A stretch of DNA of 64,000 nt from Podospora comata (Eukaryota > Ascomycota > Sordariomycetes > Sordariales > Podosporaceae), in contig CP071498.1 of the NCBI GenBank assembly GCA_017354895.1, positions 1,798,001-1,862,000 of the forward strand, in the 5' to 3' direction. How positions within the stretch are numbered: position 1 is the stretch's first letter; each line of letters opens with the position of its first letter. Under the pieces are notes generated by a model. It worked only from the letters and a program-made list of their open reading frames with translations, made no database searches and was not told the DNA's origin. A program made the translations under genes and the position numbers. Shown piece after piece: positions 25,338 to 37,983 of this stretch.

Positions 25338-25647
25338 GATAGAAGCAGTAGAAATTTGGCCTTATCAGGAATGTGGAGAGTTGGGTTCAGGATGGTCAAC
25401 ACTCTATTCAAGGAACAACGGGCGCGTTCCCCTTATTTATACTGTTCTTGAGTATCTGATGCCCAGCCAGCCTTGCCCTACTCGCCATTCTCACTCTACG
25501 TCCCCAGTACCCTGCTCCCCATACCCCAACTCATTGCCATACCCACAGTATAACCACGTCAGCTTCTCCTCCTCATTCGAAAGATCGATATCGATCCATC
25601 GCTAGGCAGATTCCCTCTCATTCAGAGAGGGGGGAGCGACCCAAAGA
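25338..25647. other. Upstream flank of the 5S gene
   Basis: About 310 bases with no gene recognised. It includes a pyrimidine-rich patch and the 3' flank of the decayed copy A gene. Confidence 0.4.
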
Positions 25648-27756
25648 TCAGTCACGTAGCAGACCTAGCACGTCTGTTCTCTTGTGAACAGCGAGGTGAA
25701 CAGAGCTCACATTCCGGACATGAGTCGGTGTTGTAGCAAGATCAAGACGGGTGTGGCCGACGTGAGCTCTTCTGCCGTCGAGGTAGGCCAGACCGAGGCC
25801 TTGGATTTGGGAGTCCAATGGGTCACAGGTAGGGCCTGGCGGGAGTCGGTAGGGGATTACCTCTGCAAGGTTGGCAAAGGCCGCGCCGTTTCCAAGCCAG
25901 TGAGAGAATTCGTTTTCGGGGTCATCCGGATGAATGCCGTTGAGTAGGGAGGTTGGCGGTGGGATCCAAGGGCCGTGGGTTGGCGTGCTGGATTTTGGTG
26001 TGGCGAGGTGTTTTATGCCGGTGCGGGAGAGGGCGAAGTAGGCGTGGACTGGGCGATTTTCATTGAGTGGGCCGACAATTCTCGACCAATTTATTTGAGT
26101 GTTGGTGGTCATAGGTGGTCCGATGATATATTCTATTTCTTTGCTGGTTTGGATCTTGAGTATTGGATTGTAGTTAGTACGTAGACGCTAGACGTACGGG
26201 GGGAGAGGGTAGGATCGGATCACCTTACCCAGAGACAAGAGTCGATCTTATCACAGGATTATCGCATCCAAATGCTGGTGATAAATTCGTCGGGGTCGAG
26301 TGGAACATGAGTTCAGACAGGAAAGTCAAACATTTGTCCGCATTCCCTGTACATATTGACTGGGACATCTTCCCCCTTGTGATGCGTGTGAAGGAAGATA
26401 AATTCGCCTGACCAGCTGAAGGAGTACCCATTAACATCTGGTCCGTGGATTTGGGAAGGAAGTATCCGGACAATCTCCTCTTGTGGCCTGTCGGATTTGG
26501 GTTCAGTCAAGTTATGGATCTTAAGCGAAGCGATCTCCTCGAGATGGATGGGCACCGGCCAAAGATCATGTGTAATGTTGGACGAAGAAGCCGTGCGAAT
26601 TCTTCGAACTTTGAGGCCCTTTTTGTTATTGGAAACTGTCAGCATGGTCTTAGTTCAACAGTAGACTGGGGGAATAAACACCATACATCACACTCTATCG
26701 CTAGTGTCGGAGGGAATGGCGATAAAACCCTTTCACCATGCCGCTTCTTTTGCATGTATAGATGTTGATGATGACTGCAATTGTTTCTCTTTGGAGTTAG
26801 GAAACACCAAGTTTCTAACCCCAAGATGATCTTCCAACACGTACAGAGCATCAACATCAGACGTCGTGGCTGGATCAGACACTTTGCGATGATGCTCCTC
26901 TTTCTTGTTCGACAGATCATAGACATACTCAACACCCCCAATATCAATATACCGAGCCCAGATCGTCCTCGAGGTCTCCAATTGCTGATTGGCACTTACA
27001 GCCCGGCGACTGCTAGGCCATAGCGCGTGAAGTCTGCCGATAGAATATTCCCGAACTAGATACGGGGCAATCATGAGACAAATCTCATATGGCAGAAAGC
27101 CCCAAATAATATCAATCTTTCTCGCAATGACCTCCTCCATCTTCTTTGTCGTCTCAAGTCATAAGACGACGTTGTCTCGAACAAGAACTCCACAGTCCTG
27201 AAAGACTCAGGCGATGGGCAAGTCTTGCCTTTATGACCGAACGACTGGCCAGCATAGTCAAAACATCCCGCATGATAACCATTTGCCGCGCCTCTTAGGT
27301 TAGCCCGGTCATGAGTATAACTCAGACCAAAACAGGGTCTAAACTCCTCCCTCAGTTCCCCTCTGCCCGGTCGCCTGGACACCTCGTGCAAGATGTTGGT
27401 TATCTCGTTTACAAACGGACGAGATACTCGGGAGCTTCCAGGAGCTGATATAGGTTTTAGCGATGTGTTCACTGTTGTTGCCTTCATTTTCAGGGTGCTG
27501 CTCACCTACCTGAAGCAACCATCATCTCTTCATCCTCAATCGGGAATGTGCAGAGTCGGCATCGTGGAGGGACACAGTAACCGACCCACTCATCATCCTC
27601 AGGATGATGGCTTCCACCATCGGATACGAAGCTGGATCCTTGTCGACGATGACATGATGTTAGCAGATTGAAGGCGGATGAGAGAATAGAGGACATGGAA
27701 AGAAAGGTGAGAATATCAATCTTCAAAATAAAGTTGGTTGAGGGAAGTGAAGGCAA
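25648..27756 (-). pseudogene. Decayed F-box-like family gene, copy A
   Basis: Homologous along its length to copy B at 49.9-52.2 kb. Shared landmarks in order: WVGYCVPPRCRLCTFPI (B: WVGFCVPRRCRLCTYPI), YHAGCFDY, an F-box-like helix LPYEICLMIAPYLV, RYIDIGGVEYVY, DALYVLEDHLGVRNLVF, a GPDVNGYSFSW block and a C-terminal INWSRIVGPL segment. The segments lie in different frames. One break is a one-base shift near 27,140, just before the F-box-like helix. Near 26,240-26,320 the block matching B's WIHLPVAPDEYINSIW carries TGA and TAA codons. The true start is unclear. It is a host gene family of unknown function, now almost surely non-coding as a whole. It has only a single copy of the segment that is expanded in copy B. 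Confidence 0.6.
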
Positions 27757-28415
27757 CCAAGACCTAGATGTCGATGAAGATATCAGTTATCCTGGGTGAT
27801 GTACATATCCTCGCCTGCCACCTCATCCAAGCCACCGGCCTAGACACTGCCAAGGTGTAGCCTCCCCTCAGGTGTGTCCAAGACAAACTAGCCGCGGAGG
27901 CTGTGGCAGTCAATGAACTCGAAAATAAGAGCAAGGTAGACCGCCTTTTCCCGCTACCTCACTACTGTCTGTGTTTGTTACCTACTTATTGTGTTGGCGA
28001 GGTGGAAATGAGAGCCCCACTTCTACACCACACTCCTCCTGCTCGGTCTCATATTGCAATTAGTTCACATCGAGACAACCGCCGAAAGAACAAGGAGAAT
28101 TCCACAATCTGCTTTTCTATTACTACCTAGATTTAGTAACTCCACAGTACGATATTACCACAAAAACAGCAAAACATCACAAACTCCTAGTCCCATGCTT
28201 CCTGTGTTGAGTTTCAGGGCCTTGGTATCCTTAATCCCAGGTTATTCCAAAACCAGCCCGACAGAAAGGAAATGTCCCACCCTGGATCCCTCTACCCATG
28301 ACTGCTCTTCGACCCATGGTCCTCCTCCCCAGTCTCACCGTACATCTCGCGCTAAAAACAAAGACACAGTAATCAGCAAATCATGTTCTCATTTCTTCAT
28401 GTCCCCAAGAAGCCC
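27757..28415. other. Intergenic region
   Basis: Contains the 5' flank of copy A and the 3' flank of the seven-TM gene, which converges on nothing here. No gene recognised. Confidence 0.4.
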
Positions 28416-30082
28416 TCATTCTGGATGATGATACCGCTCCTCCTCATCCTCCTCCTCCTCCGCCTCAGTCCCCTCACTGATCGCCCCCATAATAACACCA
28501 CCACCACCCGCAACCTGCACATACCCATACGCCAGGTCCGGCCCCAACACCTCCGTAGGCGGCAGCAGCGGCGGGTACTCTCTCGGCGGAGGGGCAGGAG
28601 GGAGCGGGGGCAACGGCCGGTCCAGCCTCAGAATCTCATCATAAGGGGACAAGGGATCAACGCCAAACTCATGGGAATGAAAGCCTACCATTGCCCTCGC
28701 CATCCAGGCCAAATCCTCCGCCCTCGTCGCCTCCGACGACCCCCCATCCATCTCACCCGACACCACAGCATTCTCATCCGTAGCAGCCGGCGAATAAAGT
28801 GACCTCACACTCTTCAAACTCCTCCCACTGCTGCTCAACCCCCCCGGGCCCCGACTGCTGCTCGGTCGAGCAGTCACACTCGGCCTCCCCAAACTACTCG
28901 GCAACGACTTTGAGCTCCCACTCCCCCTCTTAATAGTCGAATACCTCGACCCCGTCCAAACACTCGCACTCCCCTCCTCCACAGTGCTCGCCATCTTCCC
29001 ATACGCATAACTGCTCCTCTTCTCAAAATCCGCCGCCGCCACCGCCGCCGCAACCGCGCTCCGCCTCGGCCCGTAATCCGAACAAGAATAATGCCCCGGC
29101 GCCGACGACCCGTCCGGAATGTGAAACCTCTTGTCAAACCGCGAGACCGCATAGACATACACCACCAGCAGCTCAATCCCAAAATTAAAACAATAATACG
29201 GCGCCTTGCCGTGATACCAAGCCGGGTTATTCACCGGCCTAGGATAATACGCAATCACCGCCCTGAAGATGGCCCCCACCGCCAGCAACAAAGCAGTAAA
29301 CGTCAAAAGCGCAAACTTTGTCCGGAAGTGCCCCTCCCCAAACTTGTCAATCTTGGTCCGTCTCGGTACAACCGCCGCCAGCGTCACCAACGGGATCGGC
29401 AAAAACGCAAAGACGGCCAGGTACGTCGCGCAAAAGAGCTGAATGTTCCGATCAATCATCCTCACCCCCGGGTCCTGCGTGAAAAAGCTCTGGACCGTCA
29501 CGCTGATAACCATGACGAGCAACGCAATCAGACTCCCAAACAGGACCCTAAACAGCCAGGTGATGCTCTTGCTCCAGCCAAAAAAGGGATGATAGGCCCG
29601 GATGATTCTTTGCGCAAAAATCAGGTTGGTGATGAACAAGATGAGCACCCCAGCCGCGGTGAAGATTTGCGAGGCAATCGCAACGTTGACGTCCCTCGGT
29701 TTGGACGCCCAGACTATTCTCATGGATAGGGCGACGATACGCGCCATGCAGAAACCGAAGAGCAGGACCGAGAAAAAGAACTTGTACGATCTCCGACGGT
29801 TGCGCTGGAAGATGGTCATGTTTGTTGCCGCGCCTGCTACGAAGAGGGCGAGGAAGATGGCGCAGATGGGGATGTCGGGAGTGAGGCCGGGGACACCGCC
29901 CGAGGCGGCGGTGGGGGGTGGGAAGGGGCCATTGCCTGCGATTCGGGGCTAGAAAAGAGATAAGTTGATGTGAGAATACCCGATCAAGACAGGAAGCAAC
30001 ATACCGCTCCCGCCCCTGTAGCAGCCGGTGCAGCTGGTGCAGTTGACGGCGCCGTCGGCGCGGCATAAGTAGAATTGGACAT
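28416..30082 (-). CDS. Seven-TM protein, DUF3112 (family C-like GPCR) type
   Basis: 536 aa from two exons: 30082-30005 (26 codons, Ala/Pro/Thr-rich extracellular tail) and 29948-28416, separated by a 56-bp phase-0 intron (GTATGT donor, CTAG acceptor). About seven hydrophobic segments follow in the first 290 residues, including IFTAAGVLILFITNLIFAQR and LTFTALLLAVGAIFRAVIAY. A long cytoplasmic tail follows, rich in Ser/Gly, then Pro, ending in a Glu/Asp stretch (EAEEEEDEEERYHH). This matches the fungal family usually annotated DUF3112 or family C-like G-protein-coupled receptor. Receptor function is annotation tradition, not demonstrated by anything in the sequence. The tail is consistent with regulation by phosphorylation, but that is inference. 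Confidence 0.78.
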
Positions 30083-32177
30083 TCCTGCGCTCCTTCACCG
30101 TATCTAGTCCACTCAGGACCTGATATCATCCAAATAAAGAAAGCAGTAAGAAAGCAATAAGAAAGCAGCACCACTGAACGAACGATTGGCCTCGGGGAAC
30201 CGAATTACCTAGAAACTCGCCAAGCTCTCTGCCCCAATGTATATATGAACTTGTCAGGGACGATCAACACGGCTCAAAATAAATCGCCAAGATGCGAGAG
30301 AACCCAGAATCAGAAAAGAGGAAGAATGAAAGAGTAAGAGGGAAAGAACGGGTCTCGAATCGGTAGACGGATTTCAACTCACCGGGCGTCCACGCCTCGA
30401 TCTCTGACCCGAGATGCAGATTGCGTTCGTCCCCGCCTCAAAACAGAGGGTGAAGGAACCAACACGTCAACCTCTTCTTCTCCTGCACGTCCGAACCACG
30501 AAACCTTCAGCACGAAAAGAAAATAAAGGAGCGAACAATGCAGCTAGAAAACCCAACAACAAAAACCTGTAACCGAGCAGCAGGAAACTAGAGGGCTGGG
30601 AACACTGTCAAGGTATAAGAAGCAGGCCGTAGCGGCGATCGGCGGCGCTTCTTTGCTTGTTTGTAGACATCCATCGTTGCTCTCCCCGTCGGATGCTACT
30701 ATCCCGGCGGTTGCGTTCGAAAATGCTCCGGGTTCAGGCTTGTTTAGCGGGCTAGGTTGAGCCAGGGACCTTTCTTGAGAGATAGGCCTCCTTCAGTGTT
30801 CAGACACTCATTGCAGACGAACCGACCGCTCGGTTTCATGTTAGACGGTCTTAGCTCTCTCGGAAACAGAAAGGCTTGCCCTAATCATGGTTAGCAATCC
30901 GTCCAGAAGAGCTCATTTTGTTTTGCTGAAAAGAGTATTGAGGGAGCAAGAGGAAGCTTGCCAACGGTGGTATTGACGAGGCGTGACGATACCGTGTCTT
31001 CATACCAGTATCTCAGGCTCCCAATTAGCACGACCGGTCTCGAGTTAGGCCTCGCGCGGTCCTCTGCTCGCATAACCGTCTGGTGTTTGTGGTATGATTT
31101 GACTTCGGACGGATCGAACCCGAGGCTGCAGACGGCATGAGAAAGCCTCGGCCAGCGAGAAGCTGCGGCTGGCGTCGGTGTTGTTCATCAGCTACATCTC
31201 TCGTTGCCCAGAGTAACCGGACCGCCGGGTTTGAAAAGACCGCGCGCTGTCCTGCTGGAAATGGAAGTCAAGGTTGCGACTTTGGCCAAGATGAGGATGA
31301 AGAGCAACTCCCTCCCAAGTTCATATTTCGCTGAAAACCTTGATCTGTACCTTCTGTGTCATCCAGCACGCCTTCCATACCTATCAAAGATCCTCTTCCA
31401 CTTCCCCCTCTTCCTCCACAAACCCTCAATGCGGATATTCTCATGGTGGTTTCCCTAGGGCTCTGTCAAACTTCCATCAGCCAATCCCGTTATCACAAAG
31501 ACCCCTGGATATGGTATTGATGCTTGAACTGCTGTTATTCAAGCCCATGTGCATGTCCTGGAGGCCTTCAGCAATATCGTCGGGTTATTTCAAACTAGCA
31601 GTACTCATCCTATATCTTTGATCAAACACGAGACTTTTGCCTGTTTATCGCCCTGTAATGAGTTCCGTCAGTTGGGTTATCAGCTTTGTTTCATTCTGGA
31701 ATAAACATACCATGTACGCCTAGCCCCATTCTCTTTTCGAGATTCCTCGTCTTCGTTTCCTCACAAACATCTTTCATCACTTTTCACTGCAAAAGCCAAA
31801 GTCCCAAGGTTGAGAAAAAAATGCCCATTCACCTGGCCAGCCTAGTCTAATCCCGTTCTTCTAAGTGCTGCAAACGAGATGTGAAGACGGGATGCACCTA
31901 TTCAAGTCACTTCGCTACCGAGACCACCGGATGTGAAACTGAAACAGGAGCCTGTTTTTCCTTGTGCTCAAGAAACAAGTCGGACCATCTTGCAGTTGAT
32001 ACATTGGGCATTGTAGTCTGTCAGCCGCCTCCAAGTGATCCTCGCTTTTCGCTCTCCGACCTCGACGGGTATTCTGACAAGTGAACCATGGAATTGTATC
32101 AATAGACGCTTTGCCTCCCTTATTAGTATGCAATCACCGCAGAGGGAACTGCGATGCTCCAAGTCTAGGTCAGCTGA
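30083..32177. other. Intergenic region between the seven-TM gene and PP2A
   Basis: About 2.1 kb. The part next to 30,083 is purine-rich on the plus strand and probably forms the 5' leader and promoter of the seven-TM gene. The remainder is 3' flank of the PP2A gene. I see no coding region or tRNA; a GGTTCGATCC string near 31,100 on the minus strand does not fold into a tRNA. Confidence 0.45.
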
Positions 32178-33708
32178 TCAAAGGAAGTAATCCGGAGTCC
32201 CTGCGTGCCGTCATTAGCATGGTTCAAGATTGAGGTCAAAAGGGTTCCTTACGGCGAGAGACCATAGGCTCACCGGCCCGAGGGCAGGGATCAAATTGCA
32301 AGCTGTGAAGTATTAGTGTTGCTCTCCACTCAAACTTGCTCTGCAAGAGCACATACAATGTGTATTTCAAGTGTTCGTCAATCTCCATTATCGCAGCTTG
32401 GTTACCGCATCTGTAGCAGTAATTGGGCGCTGTGGCATATTAGTAACCTGTCATTCCCCAACCAAACCGAGAGCAGCCCAAACAAAACCTACCAGAGAAG
32501 ATTGTGACAACATTTCGGTCTTGTGACCAGTTGTAACCTTCCATCACAAGCTGATGCGCGCGGGCAATCAGCGTCAAGCCGTTGTTGTGGTTGAAAGCCT
32601 CCGAGATATCCTGGCCGAACGTATACCCGGCGCCACGGGGGGAAATACCCCAGCCGCAGCGGTCATCAGGGTCCGACCAAAGGAGATCGCACATGGGGCC
32701 CTCATGAGGCACTTCTTGAATCCGATCGAGAGCTTTGATGTTATCGAGGGTATCGATACTAGGCGAAAGACCGCCGTGCAGACAGAAGATCTGGTTGTCG
32801 ATGAGAGCGGTGAGGGGGAGATAATCGAAGAGATCGGTAAAGTACTTCCAGACATTAGCATTACCGTACTTGCGAAGGCACTCGTCGTAGAAGCCGTAGA
32901 CCTGGGTGATCTGGCGCGACTCGTGGTTGCCTCGGAGGATGGTAATTCGTTTGGGGTATCTAATCTTGAGCGCGACGAGGAGGGTGACCGTCTCGACCGA
33001 GTAGTAACCTCTGTCGACATAGTCTCCTGTAAACAACCAGATGTGTTAGAATCCCGACTGTCATGGTCGCCTGCCGAGGCATTGCGAAGCGAGGGTCGAG
33101 GGTGCCATACCCATGAAGAGATAATTGGTATCGGGGTTGGGACCGCCAATCTTGAACAACTCCATAAGATCGTGAAACTGGCCGTGGATGTCCCCGCACA
33201 CCGTGACGGGGCATTTCTATCCATCCAAACAAAACATAAGCCTTGAACGCTACAGATGTGATGGCGGGAAACTTTAGGGGTAGATCGGATATACATACGA
33301 CAGGTTGTACGTTGGATTCTCCCTGGAGAACCTCACGTGCCTAAAACCGTCAGACCGTCAGCGACTATTTCATCGTCATTGTGTTGTGTGGCCATCAAGG
33401 TGTATCGACATGTGCACGCGACCACAGGCTCCTTTGGCAGATGGTGGTAGGTTGCAAGGTCGGTAGCCAAGGCGGGGAGGGGCCATGGTCGGCGCGCGCG
33501 GCGATAGAAAGGGGGAGGGGGCAGCAGAGGTAGAGAAAACAATCCAACGGACCTTCTCGCACAATCTGTGCACATCCGACTCGGTCAGCTGCTTGCAGGC
33601 CATCAGGCTCTCGATCCAACCATCCAGAGTAGGGATGGTGGTTTCCTGAACCTGGACGGGTGGCAGGTCGGTGGGAGCGCGCCCGACATCCTCCATGGTC
33701 GTATCCAT
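32178..33708 (-). CDS. pph-1: Serine/threonine protein phosphatase 2A catalytic subunit
   Basis: 327 aa from seven exons (33708-33553, 33340-33299, 33216-33111, 33026-32493, 32429-32357, 32302-32253, 32200-32178); every join keeps frame. The PPP signature motifs are all present: [10 protein letters not shown] (GDxHG), [12 protein letters not shown] (GDxxDRG) and ILRGNHESR (GNHE), with the later metal and substrate residues in [12 protein letters not shown] and SAPNYCYR. The C-terminus is the TPDYFL tail that is methylated on the last leucine and binds the B subunits. It dephosphorylates Ser/Thr as part of the PP2A heterotrimer. An N-terminal extension of about 18 residues beyond animal PP2A is present, as I recall for filamentous-fungal PPH-1. 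The last exon has only 23 coding bases. Confidence 0.95.
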
Positions 33709-34501
33709 TATGACGATTGCTCTGTAACTCTAGAAGACGGTGTCGATGGTGGTGGGTGTGCTCGACAACAGAATGGTGATGATGCTAATTGCAGTGCGGG
33801 AATGCTGGGAGTGCTGGGAATGTTGGGGGCAGTGTGGTTCGTGAGAGAGAACTGGAAGTAGCAACGCAATGACGTTAGGTTGCGAGTCCACAGGCGCGGC
33901 GCGGCTTGCTCTCCTCTCTGCTGGGCTCAAAATTGGGCAGGTGGTGGTGGGTAGGTGGGAGAGAGCTGGTGGCAAGTCGCAGTTGAGGCTTCTCCAACAA
34001 AGAATCAAATGGCACGCAGCTCGGGGGTCGGCCAAAAACACGTCGCTTACACCGTTAATAACAACACAAAGTGGGGGAGAACGGTACAGAGGGTATATCA
34101 GCGGGCAATCGTGAAGTTGTTCCGCGCAAAGGAGAGAGGTGCTGTGCTGTGGAAATTGCGGAGAGGGCGCTTGTCAGCTCTGGGCTGCCACCAGCTGCAA
34201 GGCCCTACGCGGGTTGTGAGGTGGGATGTTGGGTGAGCATTCCTGGACTTGCCCCGCCTCCTTATTCCCAGCAAGGCGGTGAGTCGTCTAGCCAATCACG
34301 GTGCATTATTCATTGCTTGACAGGCAGCTCTCTCAGCCTTGTATATATTGCCCTGATTGTATGTTTGTGTATCTTTCTTGTTCCAAACCCATTTTATCTC
34401 ACAATAATAAGTCTACATTATTTTTCATTACCACTACAACCATACCAAAACCCCCCAACACACCTCAGGAGATAAACAAATCCCCCATACACCTATTAGG
34501 C
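33709..34501. other. PP2A promoter region and Exo84 3' flank
   Basis: Contains tandem TGCTGGGAGTGCTGGGAATG iterations near 33,802-33,825 and a TGGTGGTGGG-rich patch. No gene recognised. A core promoter for PP2A is expected here. Confidence 0.4.
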
Positions 34502-36680
34502 TCAAGACAAGCCCAAGCCAACCGGCCCGTTAGAGCCACTCTCGGCCCCGGTCTTGACATTCTGTCCGACTAGATTGCGAAAGTCCAGGCCAACCTCAGA
34601 CAGCATGTCGGAATGTTCCTTTGCCCGATCCATGCATTGAACCCACACCTCATCGCCTTCTTCGGTACTGCTGAGCTGCCGAGCAAGGATTCCGTTGAAG
34701 GCATCCACTTCCTCCTTGGCCCACTTGACACATGCGCTCATCATGGGAGGCGGGAAACACGCCTGGAAACAGCTGACGGTGTTTCGTATGATGGTGAAAT
34801 AAACAAATGAGATCTCCCAGATGTACAGATGCAAGTCGCCCTTGAAGATGCATTGTCTGTGTCATGGTTAGCTGCGTAATCCAAACATTTCTCTCCATTA
34901 AAATCGACTTACCTAGATCGCTTTTGGATAATCTCACTGCGGGCCTCCAGATACGCCTCTCTGGCACGGTCTTCAAAACCGAGGCGCGTTAACCAAGAAA
35001 CATTCTGCTTGGTCTTCCGCTGGTGGTGATGCGTGGAAGTGAGCTCACGGGCAACCAAGGCCGCCAGCTTGGCACACCTCTCCTCAACTTTGAAGGTAAT
35101 AAAGTCATGCGCAATGGCGTTCTTACGTAGACCCAACGCTAAGCTCTTCAACTTTTCGATGCGGGCGACTGCTAGTTCAATCTGCTGGAGAGCGATATTG
35201 ATATCCAGCTCATCCATCTCGCTCTCGACCCAGCGAAGGTTCTGCTGCTTCCCATCCACCTCAATGAGCATATCCTTGATATCGGACAGCGTCTCGAGCA
35301 GCTCAGTCTTTTGCAAGAGACCAGGATCGCGCGACGCAAAATAGTTGATGGTCTCCTTGGCCTTGTTGGTGGCTTCTCTTTCAGACTGGAGGTTCCTGCG
35401 CAATTCCTCCACAGTCTTGCGAATGTTGAGAATCAGCGTTCCCTTTTCAGGATCTTCCGGTTTCTCTGTCCGGTAAATAAAAGACTCGTTTCCTCCACCG
35501 CCGCGAACCATGATGGCATCGGCCAGCTTGTTCCTACCAGCTGACGAATCGCCTGTCCCAGCCATATCCACCACCTCCACGTCCAACAAATGCGAGCACC
35601 GGTCAGCCACCAGCTTCGTCATTGGACCCCTTCCATCAGCCCCCCCAGGTCCATCCGTCTTCCGCTTCTTGCGAGACGCGATTAGGAGGTGGTCGTTCAG
35701 GAGGAATATTTGCATAGACCGTCTAGACTTGTAGGTCGCATTATCGAGTTCTACCCACGGACCTGCATTTTGAACAACATGACGACCAGGGACGTTCGGT
35801 AGAAATTTCTGAGAGCCTTCTACGTTCTTGTAGAGCGCTTGCATCTGCGCGCTCCAGAGTGCCGTTCGATCAGCGACAGAGCTGCGCTTGTCCCGCTTGC
35901 TGAGCCCTGAAGGTATCTCATTGTTGAAGCTAACGGGTTCGGTACTGTTGGAAGCCGAGCGAAGTGCTGTGGTGTTGGTCTTTAACTCCGACATCAGGTT
36001 CTTGAGAGTACGCATCTCGCCCTTGAGCTTCTCGGCTTCCTTGCTGATTTTGATGAACTGTGTGCGGTTCTGGTAGACATTTTGCTGCAAGTCAATCGAG
36101 GCGCGGCTCTTCAGCTGGCGCAAAGCAATCTCATACTCGCGAATCTCGTCCTCGGTAGCCTCACTAAGGATCTCGGTGACATAGTTCTCGGCAACAAGAT
36201 TCGGATCTCGAAGAGCCCTGACATCGACTTCGGGTGTAGCTCCAACCTTTCGACCACTCTCGCCTCCTCTAGACGGCGGGGGCCGGCGGTCTTGAGCCTG
36301 GGCTTGAACATACTGGTCGAGGTTGCTGAGAGCTGGCATCGGGTTGGCGGTTGGATCGAAATCGGTGGGGAGTTGGTTGAAGCGGGTCGAGTATCTCCGT
36401 TTTACAAGATCAGACGTCTTATTTTCCAAGCAGGCTGTCAGTCAGGGAGCACAGAAATGTAGTACCAAAGCGGCTGCGAACTCACCTTTCCACTGCTCTG
36501 CGGCGGGGGTCGGGGCCGAGCAGGCGGGGCCTCTTCCGCGATGGACCGGGACCCGGACCTCTGAGAGCTCGCATCATTTTGCTGCAAGATTGGCCCGGAG
36601 ATCTTGATGGGGGCTGCCTTGTTTTTCCTCTTTCCGCCGCTTCGCAGCGATATCTTGAGCCTATCCCGATCTTCAGACAT
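34502..36680 (-). CDS. exo84: Exocyst complex component Exo84
   Basis: 684 aa from three exons (36680-36486, 36417-34913, 34856-34502), all joins in frame. After a disordered basic N-terminus of about 100 residues comes the exocyst-interacting coiled coil (NYVTEILSEATEDEIREYEI and following helices). A PH-like domain lies at about 275-395 (GPWVELDNATYKSRRSMQIF, LLNDHLLIASRKKRK), and helical cullin-repeat-like bundles run to the end. This order is the Vps51/Exo84 architecture. It acts in the exocyst tethering complex, which docks secretory vesicles at the hyphal tip and septa and responds to Rab/Rho GTPases. It shares a 605-bp divergent promoter with the Tom20 gene. Confidence 0.9.
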
Positions 36681-37285
36681 GGTGGGCGATTGGCACAACA
36701 ACAAGGGATAAAAGTACAAGCCAAAGCCAGAAGCCAGAGGGATAAACCGAGGCAAAGTTAGTAGAGAAACGACGGTGTTCTGCTCAACAGAAACACGAGC
36801 TTGTGACAAGACAACAAGCGTCAGCCTCCTTGGCTACAGGTGCGCAGGCTGTTGTTAATGGCTTCAAATTCACAAGGCCGACTCCCTCCAACCACCAGCG
36901 ACGTTCCCCTGCGTTTCAACCAGTGGAGCAAGACAATGCAGCCGCTTGGACCGTGCGCTTTACATACCTACGCTAGCGTCATCGCCCCGCCTGGACTCTC
37001 TGGCCCGGGTCCCGTGGACAGAGCTTGGCAGTGAACCTGGATCTCGGCCGGCAACGGGATGAAAAATTACCAGCGGCACACTGCGAACCTTCAGCAGACT
37101 GCAGCTCAGCTCCCACCTCCCACTTCCCACCACCCATCCAGCCATCCATTTCAAGCTACCATCCGACCCGATCTCTCCCCGCCTTGATCTCGGTTTCCAG
37201 TTGCGCCCCTCGGCCAGAACCTCGCCAGCTCACTATTTATCAACCCGCCTCTACCCCTCACCACAAATAATAAGCCTCTGTTACA
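36681..37285. promoter_or_regulatory. Divergent promoter, exo84 and tom20
   Basis: 605 bases separate the two start codons, which face away from each other. The DNA is pyrimidine-rich towards the Tom20 start. No clear TATA box. Co-regulation is possible but not shown. Confidence 0.5.
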
Positions 37286-37983
37286 ATGGAATCTTCAGCG
37301 ACAAGACCTGCTGTCATTGCTGTGGCCGCGGTTGCTACTGGTCTCTTGGGTGTGTTCCAGCCCGTTCCAACTTCCCACCTCCCATCCCTCCCTGCACCAG
37401 GCCGCAAAAAAAGCTAACTGCCCTCCTCACAGCCTACGCCGTCTACTTCGACTACCGTCGCCGCAGCAGCGCCGAGTTCAGGAGGGAATTGCGCCGCAAC
37501 GACCGCCGCCAGGCTCGCAGCGCAAAGGAACAGGCCCTCATCGATGCCGAGGCCCAGAAGCAAGCCATCTACCTCGCCGTAGACGAAGCTAAGGCCGAGG
37601 GCTTCCCCGACAACTCGGAGGAGAAGGAGGCCTACTTCCTCGAGCAGGTTCAGATCGGTGAGACCCTCGCCGCCGACCCCTCCAAGGCTCTCGAGGCCGC
37701 CCTCGGCTTCTACAAAGCTCTCAAGGTCTACCCCACCCCTGGTGACCTGATCAACATCTACGACAAGACTGTCTCCAAGGTAGGAATGCTCGCTTTCCAG
37801 TCCAACTCTTGACTGTCTTACTGACCCTCGCAATAGCCAATCCTCGACATCCTCGCCGAAATGATCGCCTATGACGGTGCGCTCAAGATTGGCACCAACT
37901 ACACCGGTCCCCCCGGCGTCGACATGGCCGCCCTGATGCGCGAGATGGAGGAGATGGGCGTCAACCCAGCGGACATGGATTAA
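37286..37983 (+). CDS. tom20: Mitochondrial import receptor subunit Tom20
   Basis: 185 aa from three exons (37286-37349, 37433-37779, 37837-37983). A single N-terminal membrane anchor ([19 protein letters not shown]) is followed by the positively charged linker [20 protein letters not shown]. The cytosolic helical domain contains the TPR-like segment ([20 protein letters not shown]), and the acidic Met-rich C-terminus ends [12 protein letters not shown]. This is the Tom20/MAS20 layout. It recognises N-terminal presequences at the outer mitochondrial membrane and passes proteins to Tom22/Tom40. Confidence 0.92.

Noticed and set aside
28416-29819. Long plus-strand frames inside the seven-TM gene (for example 29,091-29,729)
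   Set aside because: Arg/Pro-rich shadow of the GC-biased third positions of the real minus-strand gene.
31095-31125. GGTTCGATCC (minus strand) as a tRNA box B
   Set aside because: The T stem does not pair and no box A or acceptor stem lies at the right distance.
32554-33246. 230-codon plus-strand frame across the PP2A gene
   Set aside because: Antisense to highly conserved PP2A exons and runs through two of its introns; no independent support.
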